43,363 nt of DNA from Parcubacteria bacterium C7867-006 (lineage in GTDB: Bacteria; Patescibacteriota; Minisyncoccia; Phycocordibacterales; DATDWN01): the NCBI GenBank assembly GCA_001189155.1, contig LFCP01000001.1:211779-255141 (forward strand). Reading direction: 5' to 3'. The translations under genes and the position numbers were made by a program. How positions within the stretch are numbered: position 1 is the stretch's first letter; every line of letters starts with the position of its first letter. The notes below the pieces were generated by a model. It searched no databases. It was not told the origin of the DNA and saw only the letters and a list, made by a program, of their open reading frames with translations. Below, piece by piece: positions 39,981 through 43,363 of this stretch.

Positions 39981-40748
39981 ATGGCTGACAGACAAAGCAT
40001 TAATAATAATTTGCATTTACTATACAAAAAGCTTGGAGAAACTCCTCACGAGGCTATTTTGAGGTATAAAAATGAGCATCCGGAATACAAAGAAACCTCC
40101 ATGACGTATGCGGGCAGACTAGACCCTATGGCCGAGGGTTTGCTTCTGGTTTTATCTGGTGAGGAGATTTTAGAAAAAGAAAAATATTTGGATTTACCAA
40201 AAACATATGAGTTTGAAATGTTGTGGGGATTTGAGACTGACACACTTGATGTTCTTGGTCTGGTTCAAAAATTTGAAAATCGTGATGTTCAAACTGAAAA
40301 AATAGAAGAATATTTAAAAAATTCAATAGGGAAGTTTGAGCAGATATATCCAGTTTATTCATCTAGGCCAGTTGACGGTAAATCTCTATTTCAGTGGGCA
40401 AGAGAGGGGAGGATTGGTGAGGTGGATATTCCGAAACACACAGTTGAATTGTATGAGGCAGAGCACCTTTCTAGAAGATTTATTTCTAAAAATGATTTAT
40501 TGGAAGATATAAAAAATAAAGTTGGTTTAGTAAATGGTGATTTCAGACAAAATGAGATAGTTAGTAAATGGGAAGAGATTTTGGGTGAGACTGATGCATC
40601 TCAATTTGTAATAGATAAAATCAAAGTAAAAGTTTCTAGTGGTTTTTATATTAGACAACTAGTTTCTGATTTAGCTGAGAGTTTTTATACAAAGGCTATT
40701 GTTTTTCACATAAATAGAGAAAGTGTTGGGGGTTATAAAATTAGTTAG
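39981..40748 (+). CDS. truB: tRNA pseudouridine-55 synthase TruB
   Basis: A 255-residue enzyme that converts U55 of tRNAs to pseudouridine. The catalytic motif 'TYAGRLDPMAEGLLLVL' (Asp near residue 45) is clear. 'LPKTYEFEMLWGFETDTLDVLG' is the usual following block and 'SSGFYIRQLVSDLAES' the conserved strand near the C-terminus. The classical N-terminal 'KPxGxTS' is changed to 'KLGETPHEA' and the PUA domain is missing. ATG 39981 is preferred to 39969, which overlaps the -10. No Shine-Dalgarno. Confidence 0.92.
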   Translation: MADRQSINNNLHLLYKKLGETPHEAILRYKNEHPEYKETSMTYAGRLDPMAEGLLLVLSGEEILEKEKYLDLPKTYEFEMLWGFETDTLDVLGLVQKFENRDVQTEKIEEYLKNSIGKFEQIYPVYSSRPVDGKSLFQWAREGRIGEVDIPKHTVELYEAEHLSRRFISKNDLLEDIKNKVGLVNGDFRQNEIVSKWEEILGETDASQFVIDKIKVKVSSGFYIRQLVSDLAESFYTKAIVFHINRESVGGYKIS

Positions 40749-40750
40749 TA

Positions 40751-40779
40751 TTTACATATTTTTCAAATATAGTTATCCT
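40751..40779 (+). promoter_or_regulatory. Promoter of cassette I
   Basis: TTTACA 40751-40756, a 17-base spacer and TATCCT 40774-40779. The GGAGGAG ribosome-binding site comes about 30 bases further on. Confidence 0.6.
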
Positions 40780-40822
40780 GTAAAAGGAGTCTCACCGAGC
40801 CTAAAAACACGGAGGAGAGAGT

Positions 40823-41125
40823 TTGCCGACAGTCGCCGTTGACCTCGCAAGGCAATCTAGAGCCATTCGTGGTCTGAAGCCACGAAAGGTTGTTGCAGAG
40901 CAAGCGGGAGTTTCAAGGAGGGTGCTGAACGCTATCGAGCACGAGAAGTTCTACCAGGCGCGAGTCGAGGATGTGCTGAAGGTCATCAACACTCTTCTGG
41001 AGATGCCAAATCTTCCAGAAGAGCAGAGGAAGACCCTATGTGCAATCTATCGCAAGCTCAAGCCAAAAGTGGCCAAGACACACAGGTGTTACTGCCACAA
41101 GCATCGACGAGCAGTTCGTCGGTAA
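40823..41125 (+). CDS. XRE-like helix-turn-helix protein, 100 aa (cassette I)
   Basis: A 100-residue basic protein starting with TTG 40823, five bases after GGAGGAG. 'RKVVAEQAGVSRRVLNAIEHEKF' at about residues 22-44 has the spacing of a lambda-repressor/XRE helix-turn-helix (A-x-x-x-G-V-S-x-x-x-L-x-x-I-E), followed by 'VEDVLKVINTLLEM' as the fourth helix. The C-terminal tail has 'HRCYCHKHRR', a possible metal site. Probably a DNA-binding regulator; the target is unknown. GC-richer than truB. It shares the helix pattern with the next gene (cassette J). Confidence 0.72.
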   Translation: MPTVAVDLARQSRAIRGLKPRKVVAEQAGVSRRVLNAIEHEKFYQARVEDVLKVINTLLEMPNLPEEQRKTLCAIYRKLKPKVAKTHRCYCHKHRRAVRR

Positions 41126-41137
41126 GTTCGTTTGATG

Positions 41138-41176
41138 AAAGCCCTAGGTATACAAGCTGTATGCCTAGGGCTTTTC
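41138..41176 (+). terminator. Intrinsic terminator of cassette I
   Basis: AAAGCCCTAGGTATA pairs with TATGCCTAGGGCTTT (nearly perfect) around an about seven-base loop, followed by TCTC. Confidence 0.88.
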
Positions 41177-41183
41177 TCAAATA

Positions 41184-41242
41184 TTGCATATTTTCCATTA
41201 TGTGATTTAATGATAAATGGAAAGTCTCCACGACGGAGACTT
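41184..41242 (+). promoter_or_regulatory. Promoter and leader hairpin of cassette J
   Basis: TTGCAT 41184-41189 and TG-a-TTTAAT (hexamer 41206-41211), 16 bases apart. The leader contains AAGTCTCC-acgac-GGAGACTT (41222-41242), directly before the AGGGAGG ribosome-binding site. Confidence 0.6.
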
Positions 41243-41253
41243 AGGGAGGTTGT

Positions 41254-41622
41254 ATGCTCCAGACGTTTGAAGAAGAGCTCGGTTCACAGATCCGTCGCCA
41301 GCGCATCATTGTTGATGGGTCGGCGACCCGAGAAATCTTCTGCGAGAAGCATCATGAGGTGATCCCCGGGGTCACCCCCAACATGCTTCGTTCGATCGAG
41401 AAGGCGGACCTGTTCGGCGACTACGAACTTGACCATCTCCTGCTGATCATCTCGGCTCTCTGGTCGAGTGAAGCTTGTAGGGAGGTGATGGGGGCCAAGG
41501 CGGTTCATGTCATCGAAAGAAAGAGGGAGGCCTACAACTCGGTTCGGGCGAAGTCTGAACCGCCCAAGGTTACTGACAGGTTCTTCCCCAGAAGCCGGCC
41601 GGCATCGCAGGTGTCCGTCTAG
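41254..41622 (+). CDS. Probable helix-turn-helix protein, 122 aa (cassette J)
   Basis: A 122-residue protein starting ATG 41254 after AGGGAGG. 'GVTPNMLRSIEKADLFGDYELDHLLLIISALW' lines up in spacing with 'GVSRRVLNAIEHEKFYQARVEDVLKVINTLL' of cassette I, so it is probably a divergent member of the same XRE-like fold. The first helices ('LGSQIRRQRIIVDGSATREIF') carry an insertion before the recognition helix. A basic, Pro-rich tail follows. GC-rich, with NNC and NNG codons unlike typA and truB. Single-gene unit with its own promoter, leader hairpin and terminator. Confidence 0.65.
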   Translation: MLQTFEEELGSQIRRQRIIVDGSATREIFCEKHHEVIPGVTPNMLRSIEKADLFGDYELDHLLLIISALWSSEACREVMGAKAVHVIERKREAYNSVRAKSEPPKVTDRFFPRSRPASQVSV

Positions 41623-41646
41623 CATTCCTCCAAGAAATTCAAAAGA

Positions 41647-41680
41647 GCCCCGGGTGCTGTGCACCCGGGGCCTTTTTTGG
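41647..41680 (+). terminator. Intrinsic terminator of cassette J
   Basis: GCCCCGGGTG pairs perfectly with CACCCGGGGC across a five-base loop, followed by CTTTTTTGG. It lies before the convergent typA stop. Confidence 0.92.
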
Positions 41681-41715
41681 TCATACGACCACTGCTCGCT
41701 TTCAGCGGTTGCTAT

Positions 41716-43363
41716 TTATTTTCTCATCACTTTCTTTCGTAGTCGGACTGATTTTGGGGTGATTTCTATATACTCATCTTCCTGCATAATTTCCATAGCT
41801 TTTTCAATATCAAGTTTTACTGTAGCAGCTAGATATACAGAGTCATCTGAACCAGACGCTCGCATATTTGTTAGTTGTTTGCCTTTTGTTGGGTTAACAG
41901 TCAGGTCTTCACCTTTTGATGTATTACCGATAACCATTCCAACATAAACTTCTGTTCCTGGATCTATGTATAGAGTTCCTCTTTGTTGCAAGTTGTCTAA
42001 CGCAAAAGCCAGAGCTTTTCCTTTTTCCATAGAAACCATTGAACCGTAGTGAGTTTTCTTTATATCTCCAACATACTCTCTAAATTCAATAAATCGTGAT
42101 GAAAGAATTCCTTGGCCTTTTGTATCAACAACAAACTGTCCTCTGTAACCGAGTAGTCCTCGAGTTGGAATTTCTATGATAATTCTTTGTTGACCATCAT
42201 GGTTTTTAATATTTGTGATAAGACCTTTTCTTTCTGTTAGTCTTGAGATAACTGAACTTGCAACTTCATCAGAAACATCCAAAGTTACTTCTTCAAAAGG
42301 TTCCATTTTTACTCCGTTAACTTCTTTAATAATAACTTGTGGTTGAGATACTTGTAACTCGTATCCTTCTCGTCTCATATTTTCACAAAGAATCGCGATA
42401 TGAAGCTCTCCACGTCCATACACAGTAAAATATTCGTTGTTATTCCAGTCCACCTTTAGTCCAACGTTAACTTCTAGTTCTTTTTCAAGTCTGTCTCTGA
42501 TTTGTCGACCTGTTACAAATTTTCCTTCTTTTCCTGCGAAAGGTGAGTCGTTAACTAGAAAGTTAAGTGAGATAGTTGGTTCATCGATATTAATGGATGG
42601 AAGTCTTTCTGAAAGTTCATCTTGGCAAATAGTGTCTCCAATGTATACATTTGGAAGACCCGCAATCATAACAATATCTCCGGCGATAGCTTGGTTAGTT
42701 TCAACTCTCTTTGTTCCTTCGAAACTGAAAAGTTTCGTTATTTTTCCTGAAGAAACTTGTCCATCATGGTGTTTGTCGAAAACAGTATCACCAACTTTTA
42801 TTGTTCCTTCGTAAACTCTACAAACAGCTAGTCTACCTAGGAAGTTGTCATATGCAAGGTTAAATGACTGAAGTTTTGCTGGCGCAGAAGCGTTCCCAGT
42901 TGCTGGGGGAACTTCCTTCAAAATAGTTTCAAGTAGGGGGGTTAAATCTTTTGACTCGTCTGTAAGTTTCATTTTTGCGATTCCGTCACGACCAATAGCG
43001 TAAACTGTTGTAAAGTCTAGCTGTTCGTCATTAGCTCCTAGTTCTAGGAAAAGTTCAAGTACCATTTCGTGTACTTCATCTGGTCTGGCAGCTGGTTTAT
43101 CGATTTTATTTATAATAACAATAGGTTTTAGCCCTAACTCTAGAGATTTTTTAAGAACGAAACGAGTCTGTGGCATTGGTCCTTCCTGTGCATCCACCAA
43201 AAGAAGCACTGTATCAATAGAACGAAGTACTCGCTCTACTTCTGATCCGAAGTCAGAGTGACCTGGTGTATCTACTATATTGATTTTTGTTATTTCACGC
43301 CCTGAATCTTTAGATGGGTAGTATACAGATGTATTTTTTGCATAAATAGTAATACCTCGCTCT
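41716..43363 (-). CDS. typA: TypA/BipA translational GTPase, N-terminus outside window
   Basis: The frame is open to the right edge, so the N-terminal P-loop is not seen; the ORF-track start 43209 is only an internal ATG. The visible part begins 'ERGITIYAKN' (G2 region), then 'VDTPGHSDFGSEVERVL' (G3), 'IIINKIDKPAARPDEV' (G4), domain II ('GRLAVCRVYEGTIKVGD'), EF-G-like domains III and V ('GRGELHIAILCENMRREGYEL', 'GLLGYRGQFVVDTKGQGIL'), and the BipA-specific C-terminal domain ending 'RLRKKVMRK'. It binds the ribosome and helps 50S assembly under stress. About 549 residues are visible of the usual 610. Confidence 0.96.
   Translation of the reverse strand, partial: ERGITIYAKNTSVYYPSKDSGREITKINIVDTPGHSDFGSEVERVLRSIDTVLLLVDAQEGPMPQTRFVLKKSLELGLKPIVIINKIDKPAARPDEVHEMVLELFLELGANDEQLDFTTVYAIGRDGIAKMKLTDESKDLTPLLETILKEVPPATGNASAPAKLQSFNLAYDNFLGRLAVCRVYEGTIKVGDTVFDKHHDGQVSSGKITKLFSFEGTKRVETNQAIAGDIVMIAGLPNVYIGDTICQDELSERLPSINIDEPTISLNFLVNDSPFAGKEGKFVTGRQIRDRLEKELEVNVGLKVDWNNNEYFTVYGRGELHIAILCENMRREGYELQVSQPQVIIKEVNGVKMEPFEEVTLDVSDEVASSVISRLTERKGLITNIKNHDGQQRIIIEIPTRGLLGYRGQFVVDTKGQGILSSRFIEFREYVGDIKKTHYGSMVSMEKGKALAFALDNLQQRGTLYIDPGTEVYVGMVIGNTSKGEDLTVNPTKGKQLTNMRASGSDDSVYLAATVKLDIEKAMEIMQEDEYIEITPKSVRLRKKVMRK

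Noticed and set aside
41284-41664. 126-aa minus-strand ORF opposite cassette J
   Set aside because: It begins inside the terminator hairpin of cassette J and has no ribosome-binding site; the plus-strand ORF is signal-supported.
1-43363. CRISPR arrays, tRNA or rRNA genes, transposases, integrases, prophage structural genes
   Set aside because: I looked for direct-repeat arrays, tRNA-like cloverleafs ending in CCA and mobile-element proteins and saw none. A tRNAscan, CRISPR or Rfam run would be decisive.

Overview
ORGANISM. The window looks like a streamlined, AT-rich bacterium of the Candidate Phyla Radiation (Patescibacteria), probably a Parcubacteria-type lineage. This is inferred from protein style, not from a marker search: a bL32 with the 'MVVRMRHT' start and no zinc cysteines, a NusB carrying a Nudix domain, a short SMC, a compact RNase III, bS16 with an Ala/Pro/Glu tail, and an rpsP-khpA-trmD group without rimM. 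No tRNA, rRNA, CRISPR array, transposase or integrase was seen. LAYOUT. 1-4479: rnhB (partial), rpmF, nusB-nudix, rnc, smc. 4918-6843 (minus): RNase R. 6911-8726: rpsP, khpA, trmD. 9209-12888: PIF1-like helicase, TspO, a conserved Trp/Tyr-rich unknown, CapA-like phosphoesterase. 13478-18508: a large secreted LCAT-type hydrolase, small membrane proteins, a VOC protein. 18906-21211: an SOS-type operon region with lexA under a consensus GAAC-N4-GTTC box, then a GDSL hydrolase, DUF1905, DUF167 and an MGMT-type protein. 21255-21425: a candidate structured ncRNA. 21782-31825: rpoB, rpoC, dnaG, rpoD in a row. 32923-35844: UvrD/RecB-type helicase-nuclease. 35882-40748: DsbA-like thioredoxin, uppP, a DEDD exonuclease, hisS and truB. 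41716-43363 (minus): typA, cut by the window edge. TWO CLASSES OF GENE. The housekeeping class is AT-rich, mostly lacks a Shine-Dalgarno sequence, and in at least fifteen cases has a -10 element (usually extended, TGnTATAAT-like) ending only 6-10 nt before the start codon. That predicts leaderless or nearly leaderless mRNAs. The second class is about ten small, visibly GC-richer one-gene cassettes in the gaps between housekeeping genes (4.5, 7.8, 8.8, 12.9, 18.6, 31.9, 32.6, 37.7, 40.8 and 41.25 kb). Most have a TTGACA-like -35 promoter, often a 5'-UTR hairpin, a strong Shine-Dalgarno, a short mostly unrecognised ORF, frequently a small hairpin near the stop codon, and their own intrinsic terminator. 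I consider this cassette system the most interesting content of the window. OTHER POINTS. smc has an apparent frameshift at its extreme 5' end, exactly where a dnaX-type A_AAA_AAG heptamer lies in the upstream frame. Two intergenic elements of about 100 nt (37412-37528, 38563-38658) form long nested inverted repeats. The NusB-linked Nudix domain has lost key residues of its catalytic box. All assignments were made by reading the sequence; no database search was run.
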